Assembly: GCF_021800405.1 (NCBI RefSeq)
Contig: NZ_CP084550.1
Location: 1,364,001 to 1,428,000, forward strand
DNA: 64,000 nt
From: Arthrobacter sp. FW306-07-I
Lineage (GTDB): Bacteria; Actinomycetota; Actinomycetes; Actinomycetales; Micrococcaceae
Direction: 5' to 3'
Every line of letters begins with the position of its first letter. Position 1 is the stretch's first letter. The position numbers were made by a program, and so were the translations under genes. This document shows positions 52,063 through 62,414 of this stretch, in pieces. The notes beneath the pieces were generated by a model that saw only the letters and a list, made by a program, of their open reading frames with translations, was not told the DNA's origin and ran no database searches.

Positions 52063-54798
52063 ATGTCAATCGAGCCACTCAGCTGGGGACGTGGGTCAAC
52101 ACCTCAAGGTGACAGGCTGCCCACGCCACCCTCCGCGCCGCCGGAGAGCCAGCAATGGTCGGTGCCTGCACGCAGCGCCAACCTCGACGCCGTCCGCACG
52201 GCCCTCACCAGCGAGAATTCCCTCGGCGTTGTCATCACCGGTGCCAGGGGTGTGGGGAAGTCCTCCTTGGCCCGCGCGGCAGTGGCAGACCTCGGGCCGG
52301 ATATCTGGTCGCTGCAACTGCGGAACGGTCCGTCGGGCTCCACCACCCCGTACGGCTGCCTCTCCTTCCTGCTGGCCCGGCTGCCGCAGGCCTACATGGG
52401 CTCGCCCACCGCCATCCTGCGCGGCATCACATCCCTGATCCGCAGCGATGCCGCCGGCAGGCCGTGCATCATTACCCTGGACACCTCCGCCAGCATTGAC
52501 GACATGAGTGCCGGGGTACTGCTGAACGTCCTGCTTACCGGTACCGCCAAGATCATTGCGGTGGCCGCCAACTCCAGCGACCTGCCCGCAGACTTCCACT
52601 GGCTGCTGACGGACCGGAAGCTGACCGAGGTGAGGCTCAGCAACCTCAACGAACTGCAGACCCGGCAAGTCCTGCTGTCACTGCTGGGACACCGCGTCGC
52701 TTCCTCCCTGGTCAGCACCTACCACCAAATGGTGGGCGGCAACCCCCTGCTGCTGAAGGCGCTGGTCACCGAGCAGCAGCTCTCCGGAAACCTGGTCCTG
52801 TCGGACTCAGTTTGGACCCTCCGGGACAAAGTGGTGCTCGACGGCGCTGCCAGCCTGGACGACATCGTCCGGTCCCGCTGGTCACGGGAAACCCCCCGAA
52901 CCCGCGAAGTCATCGAGATGCTCTCCTGTGCCCGCAGGGTGGAGCTGTCCCGCCTCACCGCGATTTACGGTGCGGATGTCATTGCGGACATGGAGGACGG
53001 CGGGCTGCTGGAGATCGACGAGTCCGAACACCGCTGGGTATCCCTGCGGGAGAAATACATCGGGGACGTGGTCAGGACCTGGCTCAGCATTTCCCGGCGC
53101 CGGGAGCTTCGAAGCGTGATGCTGGGCGGCGCGGAGCCGGATCCGGCATCCATGACGGTCGAAGAACTGATGTCCTTTGCCGCCTGGACCCATGAATGCG
53201 AGGCCGAGCTTAGCCCGGCGCTGGCGCTTGCGGCCGCCCAGGCCGCAGTCCAGCTGTTCGATCCCCGTTTTGCCTTGACCTATGCGGACATGCTGAGGAG
53301 GACCGACACGGGGTGGGCATCGGCGCAGCGCCAAAAGGCATCGGCGTACCTCCAGTTGGACATGCCCGTCCAGGCCCTTGCAGCCCTGGACGACATCTCG
53401 CAGCCTGAACTCGACGCCCTGGACCCCGAGGAGTACGCCCAGGTAGTAGCCGCCAAAGCGCGCGTCATGCTTTCGATCCCGGAACAGGCGGGCAAAGTGC
53501 CGGAACTCCTCGCCGCCGCCCGCCAACGCCTGCAACAGGCAGCCAAGGATTCTTCCTGGCCTGCGCCCGCCGTGATCGCAGCCAACCGGATCTCGCTGAG
53601 CGAATTCGAGTACCAGGCCCATGCCGGTGATTTTGCCGCCATGATTCCGGCACTCGAGCGGGCAGCCGACCCCGCTGCCAACCCCGACACGGGATTCCGG
53701 CTCCAGTCGGCCATCATCCTGATGACCGCCCTTGCTTTCACGGGCCGCGAGATGGACGCCTTGAGCCTCATGCGCCAACTCGGCGGCCAGCTCACCGATG
53801 CCTCGCACATTGTTGGTCTTCGTGAGCGCTACAGCAAGGAGGCATACTTCGTCCTGCTCCTGGCAGGCCAATGGCGGCGCTGCATCGACCTCCTCACTCC
53901 CTTCAGCGCGGGACAGCTCCACCGGCTTCCCTTCCGAAGCGCCGCAACTGAGCTGGCGGCCGGCGTGGCCTTTGCCTTCTCCGGCCGCGGCGAGGCTGCC
54001 CTGGAGCCGTTGATTTCCGCCACAGCCCAGCTGGAGTTGCAGCCGGTGCAGGCCGCGCTGCGCACCGGCTACGCGGCCACAGCCCTGGCTTATGCCCAGA
54101 CCGGCAATGCGGGGTTTGCCCGTAAGTACGTCACCAAACTCCAGAAGACCTCCGGCAGGGCCGGCTTCGCCACGGAATGCATCATCGATTTCTGCGCGCT
54201 GGTGGCGGGGCGGTGGCTGGGAGACCCGGAGGCGGTGGCAGGCCTGAAGCAAGGAGCCCGGCGGAACCTGGAGGCGGGCCGGCCTACGGTTGCCGGCATC
54301 TACCTGCTGGCCGCAACCGTCAATGGCAGCGACGCGGACTTCCGGCTGCTGGAGGAGATTGCCGGCCAACGGCAGGGCCCGCTTGCCGACGTCTCACGGT
54401 TGATTGCCGTCGGAAGCAGGACGAAGGACGCCAAGGCACTCCTCTCCGGCGGCGAACTCGCTGCCACGCTCGAACTGGACGCCGTTGAGGCCCGGTGCAT
54501 GGCACTGGCGGTGGATTTCGCGCGCCAGGACGGGGACGCGCTTTCGGCCAGGACAGCGCAGGCCCGGCTGGACATCCTGGCCGCCACTGTCGCCAATCTG
54601 CCCATCGTGCCCAGCAGCGGCAGCCCGCTGCTGACAAGCCGCGAACGGCAAATCGCCAGGATGGCCGGCCGGGGCGCTTCAAACCGTGACATCGCCATGG
54701 AAATGGGCGTGTCAGTGCGCACCGTGGAAGGCCACCTGTACCAGGTCTTCACCAAGCTTGGCGTGACTTCAAGGGGTGATCTGACTGGACTCGTCTAA
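52063..54798 (+). CDS. LuxR-family regulator, large ATP-binding (LAL) type, first of a tandem pair
   Basis: 911-aa STAND-like ATPase regulator. A Walker A loop GARGVGKSS lies at about residues 64-72 with a Walker B-like IITLDTSAS near 144; a long helical TPR-like region spans about 390-830; and the C-terminal LuxR HTH reads LTSRERQIARMAGRGASNRD then VSVRTVEGHLYQVFTKLGV (about 855-905). Ligand and targets unknown. ATG 52063 has AGGGG 8 nt upstream. Its TAA stop overlaps an ATG (TAATG) leading into the second regulator, so both probably form one operon. Confidence 0.9.
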   Translation: MSIEPLSWGRGSTPQGDRLPTPPSAPPESQQWSVPARSANLDAVRTALTSENSLGVVITGARGVGKSSLARAAVADLGPDIWSLQLRNGPSGSTTPYGCLSFLLARLPQAYMGSPTAILRGITSLIRSDAAGRPCIITLDTSASIDDMSAGVLLNVLLTGTAKIIAVAANSSDLPADFHWLLTDRKLTEVRLSNLNELQTRQVLLSLLGHRVASSLVSTYHQMVGGNPLLLKALVTEQQLSGNLVLSDSVWTLRDKVVLDGAASLDDIVRSRWSRETPRTREVIEMLSCARRVELSRLTAIYGADVIADMEDGGLLEIDESEHRWVSLREKYIGDVVRTWLSISRRRELRSVMLGGAEPDPASMTVEELMSFAAWTHECEAELSPALALAAAQAAVQLFDPRFALTYADMLRRTDTGWASAQRQKASAYLQLDMPVQALAALDDISQPELDALDPEEYAQVVAAKARVMLSIPEQAGKVPELLAAARQRLQQAAKDSSWPAPAVIAANRISLSEFEYQAHAGDFAAMIPALERAADPAANPDTGFRLQSAIILMTALAFTGREMDALSLMRQLGGQLTDASHIVGLRERYSKEAYFVLLLAGQWRRCIDLLTPFSAGQLHRLPFRSAATELAAGVAFAFSGRGEAALEPLISATAQLELQPVQAALRTGYAATALAYAQTGNAGFARKYVTKLQKTSGRAGFATECIIDFCALVAGRWLGDPEAVAGLKQGARRNLEAGRPTVAGIYLLAATVNGSDADFRLLEEIAGQRQGPLADVSRLIAVGSRTKDAKALLSGGELAATLELDAVEARCMALAVDFARQDGDALSARTAQARLDILAATVANLPIVPSSGSPLLTSRERQIARMAGRGASNRDIAMEMGVSVRTVEGHLYQVFTKLGVTSRGDLTGLV

Positions 54799-54833
54799 TG
54801 GCCACAAGCAGGCGGCCGCGCACCGGCTCCTGA
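54798..54833 (+). CDS. Short ORF coupled to the first LAL gene (MATSRRPRTGS)
   Basis: ATG 54798 overlaps the upstream TAA as TAATG, a classic reinitiation site, but the frame ends after 11 codons at TGA 54831-54833. The second regulator's conserved sequence resumes in a different frame from 54821 onward. Either a coupled mini-ORF or the true N-terminus of the second gene cut off by a frameshift. Confidence 0.35.
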   Translation: MATSRRPRTGS

Positions 54834-54850
54834 CCGGCCGGCGGGAGCCG

Positions 54851-57445
54851 GTGGAGCGCATCTGCGCTATCCTCCGGAACGGCACACATCAGGCCGTCTT
54901 CATCATGGCAGGCCCCGGCATAGGCAAGTCGGCCGTGACTGACGCCGTCACGGAACGCCTCGCCGGGACCACGAACATTGTGCGGATCCACGCCAGTTCG
55001 GCCCTGGCCGCCGTGCCGTTCGGGGTCCTCACCCCTTACACGGGCGAGCTGACGGCTGAAGAGTCCGTCTCGCCGGTCGCAGTACTCCGTTCGATGTGGT
55101 CCTACTTCGAGAAACTGAAGGCCGGCAGCACGGGATCCGTCCTGATCGCGGTGGACGATGCGCACCACCTCGATGACGCATCTGCCGGCATCCTGGCCGA
55201 GGTGATTTCGGCAGGATGGGCCACCGTGGTGGCGGCGGCCAGGCCCCGGCCGGGACTGCCGCAGCCGCTCGACCAGCTCTGGTATGACGGCCTTGCCGAA
55301 CGTGTCGACCTCCGCCCCCTCAACCGTGAACAAATCGAGGAGGTCCTGGCCCATTCCCTGGACGGGACCGTCCCTGGTGCCACGGTGGACGCCATGTGGA
55401 ACGCGACCGGCGGCAATCCCCGGATCCTCGATGCCCTGCTCCATGACTCCGCCGAAGCGGGGGTCCTGGTTAAACGCAACGGAATCTGGATGCTCCTGGG
55501 CTCCCTCCCCTGCGACGGGGCACGGCTGGCAGCGGTGGTCGCCAAAGACCACCTTCGGCGGCGGCCGGAGGAACAGGAAGCACTAAAGCTCATTGCCCTT
55601 GCCGGGCCCGTGGGCAGGAAAGTCATCGAGGACATCAGCGGGGCAGCAGTAGTCCGCTCCCTGCTGGACCAGCAGATGATCATTGAAGCACCCGGTATTC
55701 CGGCTGAGCTTTCCATTTGGAACGGGCTCTTCGCCGGCGCCATCAGGCATACCGTTTCGGTCTCCCGCAGCCTGCAGCTGCTGGAGAAGGTCAAGGCGCG
55801 CCAGGACCCCACCCTGCTGCAGGGGGAAGGCCGGTTGCGGTCCGTGGAGTGGGCCCTTGAGTGTGGGGTCCGGGTCAGCGACGACGAGATGCTGGCGGCG
55901 GCCAGGGACGCCCTGCTTCGGTCCCACAACCACAGCGCACGGACCATTGCGGCCCGGGTCCACAGGCCCCCGCTGGTTCCCCTGGCCCAGGCGGTCCAGG
56001 CACGTGCGCTGTACAACGAAGGGGCCTACGCGGAAGCCGCGGCACTCCTTGACGAATGCTGGCTTCCGCTGGCCGAAGACCCGCAGGGCCCGGCCGTTCT
56101 GTTGCTCCGGGTTTCGGCGCACCAGGCCATCGGCCACCCTCTGGCAGTGGTGGCGGAAGACGTCGAAAAGCGCGTCGCGGCTGCCGGCAGCAGCGTGAAG
56201 GACTGGCAGGAGGAACTCCTGCACCTGCTCCAGCTTGGAGCGGAAGTGGATTTCCAGGCGCTCAATGACCAGGTGGACAGGATCAGGAAGGGCCCCCCGG
56301 CAGCCACCGGCGGAGAACCGCTCCGTGTGCTGGCTGAAGGTCTCCTGGCCCATGCCCTCGCCTCGGCCGGACGGCCCGTCCAAGGGCTGGAGGCCGCCCT
56401 GCTGGCAGCCTCGGAACTTCCGCCCCTTGAAGGCAGCCTGTTCTTCTTTCCCGAGTTCGTGCTGGGACGGCTCGTTTCCGACTACCTGGCCATGGGTGAA
56501 TGGGAGTCCGCAGAGCGGGAGATTAACCACTACGCCGCCGGGCATGCCCCGGCCGCGGCCACCTTCAACGGGAGCCTGCAGGTGCTTCAGGGCTACTCGC
56601 TGCTGCGGCAGGGGAGGATGGAGCGCGCCTACCAGGTCCTGCTGCCCGCAGTGGAAGCGCTGAGGCTGAACGACCCGCTGCAGCTGTACCGCTTTGGCAC
56701 AGCCCTGGGGTTTTATGCTGCGGCCCGGCTCGGCGATGCTGAACAGGCCAAACGCCTGGAACAGGACCACAAGGACGCTGCTGCCGGCTGGCCCGCCCAT
56801 GACCTTTTGGCGGCAGCCTATATGGCGGCGGCGGGTGAATACCTTGCCCGTGACGGAAAAGGCCTGGCCGCCCTGCAGACGTTGATGACCACCACGGAAG
56901 CCTCCGCGCGCACTGGAAACCTCCTTGAGATCCTGGCCATGTGTTGGGACCTCGGGGATCCCTCAGTGGTCCCCATGGTGCAGGCAGCGGCGCGCGGCGT
57001 GGAGGGCCGGTGGGCGGAAGCACTGCTGACGCTGGCCACCGCGTGGGAAAACGCCGACGGTGACACCCTCATGGCAACGGCTGCTTCGCTGGAGGAGGCA
57101 GGCTTTGTCAACCTGGCCCGCGAAGCCTACGCCCGTGCCAGCACCGTGCTGGAGCAGGCCGGGGAACGCCGCCGGTCCCGGCAGGCCGTTGCCCAGCGCG
57201 AGAAGTGCGACCACGAACTGGGCGAGCGGTTCCGGGAAGGACGGTTCATCGCCGCGGCCCCGACAGTCCGCCTTACCCGGAGGGAACAGGACATCGTCGA
57301 GCTGGCCGTGCAGGGCCTTACCGACCGGGAGATCGCGCAGCGGCTGATGGTTTCGGTCAGGACGGTGGAAGGCCACCTGTACCGCACCTATGTTAAGCTC
57401 GGGGTCCGCAGCCGCGATGAGCTGGAGTCGGCGCTGCCCAAGTAG
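54851..57445 (+). CDS. LuxR-family regulator, LAL type, second of the pair (possibly N-terminally frameshifted)
   Basis: 864 aa from the only usable start in frame, GTG 54851. Walker A AGPGIGKSAV at about residues 20-29, Walker B VLIAVDDAHHLDD near 97, TPR-like helices (about 370-790) and C-terminal HTH LTRREQDIVELAVQGLTDRE then VSVRTVEGHLYRTYVKLGV. The open frame continues left of GTG as HRLLTGRREP, and the GR.. motif normally opens this family, so GTG 54851 probably truncates the real N-terminus. Spacing of GGGAG to GTG (3 nt) is also too short. See findings. Confidence 0.85.
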   Translation: MERICAILRNGTHQAVFIMAGPGIGKSAVTDAVTERLAGTTNIVRIHASSALAAVPFGVLTPYTGELTAEESVSPVAVLRSMWSYFEKLKAGSTGSVLIAVDDAHHLDDASAGILAEVISAGWATVVAAARPRPGLPQPLDQLWYDGLAERVDLRPLNREQIEEVLAHSLDGTVPGATVDAMWNATGGNPRILDALLHDSAEAGVLVKRNGIWMLLGSLPCDGARLAAVVAKDHLRRRPEEQEALKLIALAGPVGRKVIEDISGAAVVRSLLDQQMIIEAPGIPAELSIWNGLFAGAIRHTVSVSRSLQLLEKVKARQDPTLLQGEGRLRSVEWALECGVRVSDDEMLAAARDALLRSHNHSARTIAARVHRPPLVPLAQAVQARALYNEGAYAEAAALLDECWLPLAEDPQGPAVLLLRVSAHQAIGHPLAVVAEDVEKRVAAAGSSVKDWQEELLHLLQLGAEVDFQALNDQVDRIRKGPPAATGGEPLRVLAEGLLAHALASAGRPVQGLEAALLAASELPPLEGSLFFFPEFVLGRLVSDYLAMGEWESAEREINHYAAGHAPAAATFNGSLQVLQGYSLLRQGRMERAYQVLLPAVEALRLNDPLQLYRFGTALGFYAAARLGDAEQAKRLEQDHKDAAAGWPAHDLLAAAYMAAAGEYLARDGKGLAALQTLMTTTEASARTGNLLEILAMCWDLGDPSVVPMVQAAARGVEGRWAEALLTLATAWENADGDTLMATAASLEEAGFVNLAREAYARASTVLEQAGERRRSRQAVAQREKCDHELGERFREGRFIAAAPTVRLTRREQDIVELAVQGLTDREIAQRLMVSVRTVEGHLYRTYVKLGVRSRDELESALPK

Positions 57446-57644
57446 GTCCCGGCGCCGGGCAGCTGCCGCTCGCGTCCTTGCCCACTGCCCTCCGGCACCC
57501 TGCTGCCAGCCCGGCGTCGGACTCCTGCCCCCCGGCCTGCCCTGCGTCCTGCCCGTCCCGCTGCAGTACCTGGGACCCTGCGGGCATCATCCGCTGCACG
57601 CAGGTGGCCTCGCGTCGCCCCGGTAGTGCAGCCGCCCGGATTCG

Positions 57645-57670
57645 AGTACACCCTACTCGTGTACAGGGTG
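57645..57670. promoter_or_regulatory. Interleaved inverted repeats after the LAL pair
   Basis: GTACAC and GTGTAC are separated by 7 nt, and CACCCT / AGGGTG form a second, offset dyad in the same stretch. A candidate binding site, possibly for the adjacent regulators. Confidence 0.35.
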
Positions 57671-57787
57671 GCACTGCGGGATTTACTTAAGGAGGCAAAG
57701 CAAAGCGGCAGGCTCGAGGCCGCGGAGCAGCCAACAGGACATTGAGCCCTTTCAATTTCCGGTCCGCGATGGACCGGGCACAGACGG

Positions 57788-57844
57788 GGCCGGCGACGTC
57801 AGAGTCTTCTGAGACCGAGACTCTCCCCCCAGCCGTCGCCGGCC
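57788..57844. terminator. Large nested hairpin upstream of sufS
   Basis: Outer stem GGCCGGCGACG (57788-57798) / CGTCGCCGGCC (57834-57844), perfect 11 bp; inner stem AGAGTCT (57801-57807) / AGACTCT (57818-57824), perfect 7 bp. C6 lies between the inner and outer right arms. Terminator of the LAL operon, or a structured RNA. Confidence 0.5.
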
Positions 57845-57876
57845 CTCTGTTCCCTCGGCTGAAGCCCGGGGCAGCG

Positions 57877-57907
57877 GTGGCGGCGGCCCCTCCCGGGCGG
57901 CCGCCAC
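57877..57907. other. Second hairpin upstream of sufS
   Basis: GTGGCGGC (57877-57884) pairs with GCCGCCAC (57900-57907). It lies about 50 nt before the sufS start. Confidence 0.45.
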
Positions 57908-57942
57908 AGCCGTGTGTGGGACAATTGGGTGTCAGACATTGA

Positions 57943-59286
<1,344 letters not shown>

Positions 59287-59308
59287 CGCAGACCATGAAA
59301 GTTGACAT

Positions 59309-59758
59309 ATGAGCCTTGACCAGCTGTACCAGCAGATCATCCTGGACCATTCCAAGGCCCGCCACGGCAGCGGGCTCGCCGCCACCGACGCACCCCAGGG
59401 CAGCTCCACCGGCCAGTCACACCAGCTCAACCCGGTGTGCGGGGACGAAGTGACCCTCCGGCTTGCCGTCCAGGACGGCAAGGTGGCCCAGATTGCCTGG
59501 GACGGGGCCGGCTGCTCCATCTCCATGGCCTCCGCCTCGGTCCTCACCGACCTCGCCGAGGGCATGTCAGTGGCGGAGTTGCATGAGGTTATCGACAGTT
59601 TCCGGGAAGTGCTGCGCTCGCGGGGCAAGGTCCATGCCGACCCTGAACTGCTGGGTGATGCGGCAGCGTTCGAAGGAGTGGCCCGCTATGCCGCCCGGGT
59701 CAAGTGCGCCATGATTTCCTGGGTCGCCGCCGAGGACGCCCTCAACCAGGCAGCCTGA
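59309..59758 (+). CDS. sufU: SufU zinc-dependent sulfurtransferase
   Basis: Accepts persulfide sulfur from SufS. Zinc/sulfur ligands: C45 in NPVCGDEVTL, C70 in GAGCSISMAS and C132 in VKCAMISW, with D47. The insertion between the first two Cys distinguishes SufU from IscU. 149 aa. A weak GAAAG site precedes ATG 59309. Pairs with SufS as is usual in Gram-positives. Confidence 0.95.
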   Translation: MSLDQLYQQIILDHSKARHGSGLAATDAPQGSSTGQSHQLNPVCGDEVTLRLAVQDGKVAQIAWDGAGCSISMASASVLTDLAEGMSVAELHEVIDSFREVLRSRGKVHADPELLGDAAAFEGVARYAARVKCAMISWVAAEDALNQAA

Positions 59759-59770
59759 GCAGCAAAGCTA

Positions 59771-59815
59771 ACAGCCCGGGTCCTCCCTCAGCAGAAGGAA
59801 GGCCCGGGCTGTTTC
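59771..59815 (+). terminator. Terminator after sufU
   Basis: ACAGCCCGGG (59771-59780) pairs with CCCGGGCTGT (59803-59812); an inner CCTCCCT/AAGGAAGG part extends the stem; TTT follows. Confidence 0.8.
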
Positions 59816-59825
59816 GTGTGCGTGG

Positions 59826-60047
59826 TCAGCCCAGCAGGCCGAGGACGCCGATCACGGCAGTGGCAAGTCCCAGCACCATCGAGATGCTCACCAGCACCAC
59901 ATGGACGGTCAGGAACTTCGTTGCCTTGCCGGCGGCGTCGCGGGCACGCGGATCCTTCATGACGCGGCGCAGGAACTGCGGCCAGACCACCAGGGACCAG
60001 ACGCCGGCGACGATGAGGACCAGCGCAGCGAAGACCGGAAGTTGCAT
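59826..60047 (-). CDS. SCO4848 family membrane protein
   Basis: 73-aa protein with two membrane helices (about residues 5-23 and 46-72) joined by a basic loop (RRVMKDPRARD). Matches the small SCO4848-type family of actinobacteria; function unknown. It begins 3 nt after the DUF2505 stop without its own ribosome-binding site, so translation is probably coupled. Confidence 0.8.
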   Translation of the reverse strand: MQLPVFAALVLIVAGVWSLVVWPQFLRRVMKDPRARDAAGKATKFLTVHVVLVSISMVLGLATAVIGVLGLLG

Positions 60048-60050
60048 GGG

Positions 60051-60548
60051 CTAGTGGCTTTCCAGCCAGGCCTGGGCCTGTGCGGCCTGCAGGTTCAGTG
60101 CCTTGGCCACCATCGGCTCGGCCGCATCGGCGATCTTGCCGCCCAGGAACGGGACGGAGGACTTCACGGCGCCCTCCAGCTCCACTCGGGTTCCGCCGGC
60201 GTCGGCCACGAGCCGCTGGACGGCGGTGACGTCCACGGGGGCGCCGGCGATCTTCAGCGAGATGTTGCTCTGGCGTGAGCCGTCCGCGGCGGGGGCTTCC
60301 CAGTTTTCCACCTGGGTCACCTTGAGGTGCTCACCAACAAACTTGCGGGCGATCTCAGGGAGCCGATTGGTGGGAAGGGTGCGCACGGACGTGGTGTTGA
60401 AGGCTCCTGCAATGTCCCCGTCAAGGGTGAAGGACTCCAGGCTGCCGCCCACCAGCTGGCTGACGTGGCGCTGGAAATCCTCGTTCACCAGCACAGCGGC
60501 AACGCTGTCAACGGAGTGCGGAAGGGTGGTGGTTGCGCTCAGCGCCAT
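60051..60548 (-). CDS. DUF2505 domain protein
   Basis: 165-aa soluble protein of the DUF2505 family (SRPBCC/START-like fold), seen as MALSATTTLPHSVDSVAAVL at its start and FLGGKIADAAEPMVAKAL near the end. Such folds bind hydrophobic ligands, but none is known here. ATG 60548 follows AGGAGGA. A TAGGAT on the minus strand (60590-60595) gives a short-leader promoter. Co-transcribed with the SCO4848-family gene. Confidence 0.82.
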   Translation of the reverse strand: MALSATTTLPHSVDSVAAVLVNEDFQRHVSQLVGGSLESFTLDGDIAGAFNTTSVRTLPTNRLPEIARKFVGEHLKVTQVENWEAPAADGSRQSNISLKIAGAPVDVTAVQRLVADAGGTRVELEGAVKSSVPFLGGKIADAAEPMVAKALNLQAAQAQAWLESH

Positions 60549-60592
60549 GGGTCCTCCTGGGACGTGGGGAAAGGATTTACGCCTCCAACATC

Positions 60593-62113
60593 CTACGGGG
60601 TTACCCCGGCCCGGTCCGCATCGGCCAATTTCTGCGCCGCCGCTGTGATGTTCCGTGCCATGGCCGGGAAGATCAGGCTGTGGAAGGGAAGCACGGCCAG
60701 CCAGTAGAGCCGTCCGCTCAGGCCTTTGGGGAAGAAGATGGCGCGCTGCCGGTACCGGCTGCCGCCGCCGTCGGGCTCCACGGACAGCTCCAGCCATGCC
60801 CGTCCCGGTGCCCGCATCTCAGCCCGCAGCCGCAGCAGCTTTCCGCGCTCGATCCGCTCCACCCGCCACCAGTCCACCACTTCTCCGGCTGCCAGCGTGT
60901 GGGGGTGCCGGCGGCCCCGCAGCAGCCCGGCGCCGCCCGTGAGCTTGTCCAGCCACCCCCGGACCTGCCAGGCCAGGGGCAGCGAATACCAGCCGTTGCG
61001 CCCGCCGATGCCCTCGATAATGGTCCAGACATGTGCCGGGTCCACGTCCCCGTGGAAGGTCCGCTCGTCGATGTACACCTTGTGCCCTGCCCACTCGGGG
61101 TCGCTGGGAAGGGGATCGGAGTCGGCGCCGGCGCTGGCCCAGGTGGTTTCCACCTGGCCGTCCCGCTCCTTGCCCAGCGCCAGGGCCACCGCCGTCCGGT
61201 AGGGGGTCAGGCCACCGTCGGGCTGTGGAATGTACTGGTCGATGTCATGCTCGTTGGACACCGCGTCATGCTGCAGCGACTGCACCAGGGGCACGGCCAT
61301 GGAGAGGGGAATGGGGGTGGTCAGCGCCACCCACATGCCTGCCAGCTTGGGAGCCGGGACCGGCAGCGCCAGCACCACCCGGTACGGCAGGCCCGCTTCC
61401 GCGGCATACTCCTTCATCATCCCCGCGTAAGTGAGCACCTGCCGGCAGCCGATGTCGAAGGTCCGGTTGATCGGGCCTTCGAGGGAGGCGGCGGACACCA
61501 GGTAATACAGCACGTCCCGTACGGCAATGGCCTCGATCCTGTTGCGCACCCAGCTGGGAGCCGGCATCAGCGGCAGTGTTTCGGAGAGGTGGCGGATCAT
61601 CTCGAAGGAGGCGGAGCCGGACCCGATCACCACCCCGGCCTGGAACACGATGGCGTCCACCGGGCTGTCCAGGAAAACCTTGCCCACTGCCTCCCGCGAC
61701 CGCATGTGGGTGGAGAGCTTTACGTCCTGCGGGTGCAGCCCGCCCAAGTACACGATCCGGCCCACCCCGGCGGCGGCCGCGGCCTCCGCCGCGGTGGCAG
61801 CCATTGCCTTTTCCTTCGCTTCGAATCCCGCGCCCGCGGCCATGGAGTGCACCAGGTAATAGAAGACGTCGACGCCGGAAAGGGCTTCGCGGAGGGCGTC
61901 GCCGTCGTCAAGGCTGCTTTCCACCACCTCCACTTTGTCGCGCCACGGGACCCCGGCGATCTTGTCAGGGGAGCGGACCAGCACCTTCACCTGGTGGCCT
62001 GCCTCCAGCAGCCGGGGTACAAGCCGTCCGCCGATGTAGCCGGTGGCACCGGTGACAAGGACGCTCTTTGGTGTTGCGTGCTTGGGTGTTGCCTGGGCAT
62101 TCATATCGGTCAT
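60593..62113 (-). CDS. SDR-family NAD(P)-binding protein with DUF2867 domain
   Basis: 506 aa. The N-terminal Rossmann fold begins VLVTGATGYIGGRLVPRLL (about residues 18-36, pattern GxxGxxG) and resembles atypical SDRs related to NmrA/YbjT. The C-terminal domain (about 320-500) is DUF2867, with SLPLAWQVRGWLDKL and RLYWLAVLPFHSLIF. The substrate is unknown. ATG 62113 has AGGAG 6 nt upstream. Divergent from mfd. Confidence 0.88.
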   Translation of the reverse strand: MTDMNAQATPKHATPKSVLVTGATGYIGGRLVPRLLEAGHQVKVLVRSPDKIAGVPWRDKVEVVESSLDDGDALREALSGVDVFYYLVHSMAAGAGFEAKEKAMAATAAEAAAAAGVGRIVYLGGLHPQDVKLSTHMRSREAVGKVFLDSPVDAIVFQAGVVIGSGSASFEMIRHLSETLPLMPAPSWVRNRIEAIAVRDVLYYLVSAASLEGPINRTFDIGCRQVLTYAGMMKEYAAEAGLPYRVVLALPVPAPKLAGMWVALTTPIPLSMAVPLVQSLQHDAVSNEHDIDQYIPQPDGGLTPYRTAVALALGKERDGQVETTWASAGADSDPLPSDPEWAGHKVYIDERTFHGDVDPAHVWTIIEGIGGRNGWYSLPLAWQVRGWLDKLTGGAGLLRGRRHPHTLAAGEVVDWWRVERIERGKLLRLRAEMRAPGRAWLELSVEPDGGGSRYRQRAIFFPKGLSGRLYWLAVLPFHSLIFPAMARNITAAAQKLADADRAGVTP

Positions 62114-62414
62114 GCTGGCTCCTGTTCGTCCTGGCACCTGGCGGTCGTGGCCCGATTTCGTCCCTGGTGGTTCGGAGCGGCGGCCCCCTCCGGACTGCTG
62201 CACCGGCCAAAATACTCTGACCAAAATACCCAGGCCCAAAGCGCCCACGCTACAGCGCCCGTGCCCTGCCACCCTGCATGTATTCCCACCGGGGTTGGTG
62301 CCGCGCTGCCATGTCGTTCCTGCGCGGTAGGCTGGGAGTACCCGGGATTCGCAGCGAATTTCGGGCTTTCGTGTTGCCTGCTTGTCCTTGATGAACACCA
62401 CAGGAGCTTTCACC
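62114..62414. other. Divergent SDR/mfd promoter region
   Basis: 301 nt with no gene. CCAAAATAC is directly repeated (62207-62215 and 62221-62229), 14 nt apart. A -10 TAGGCT for mfd lies at 62327-62332, giving a leader of about 75 nt. Confidence 0.45.

Noticed and set aside
57388-57674. Two overlapping minus-strand ORFs of about 90 codons after the second LAL gene
   Set aside because: Low-complexity R/A/G-rich translations, no ribosome-binding site, and they overlap the 3' end of the LAL gene.
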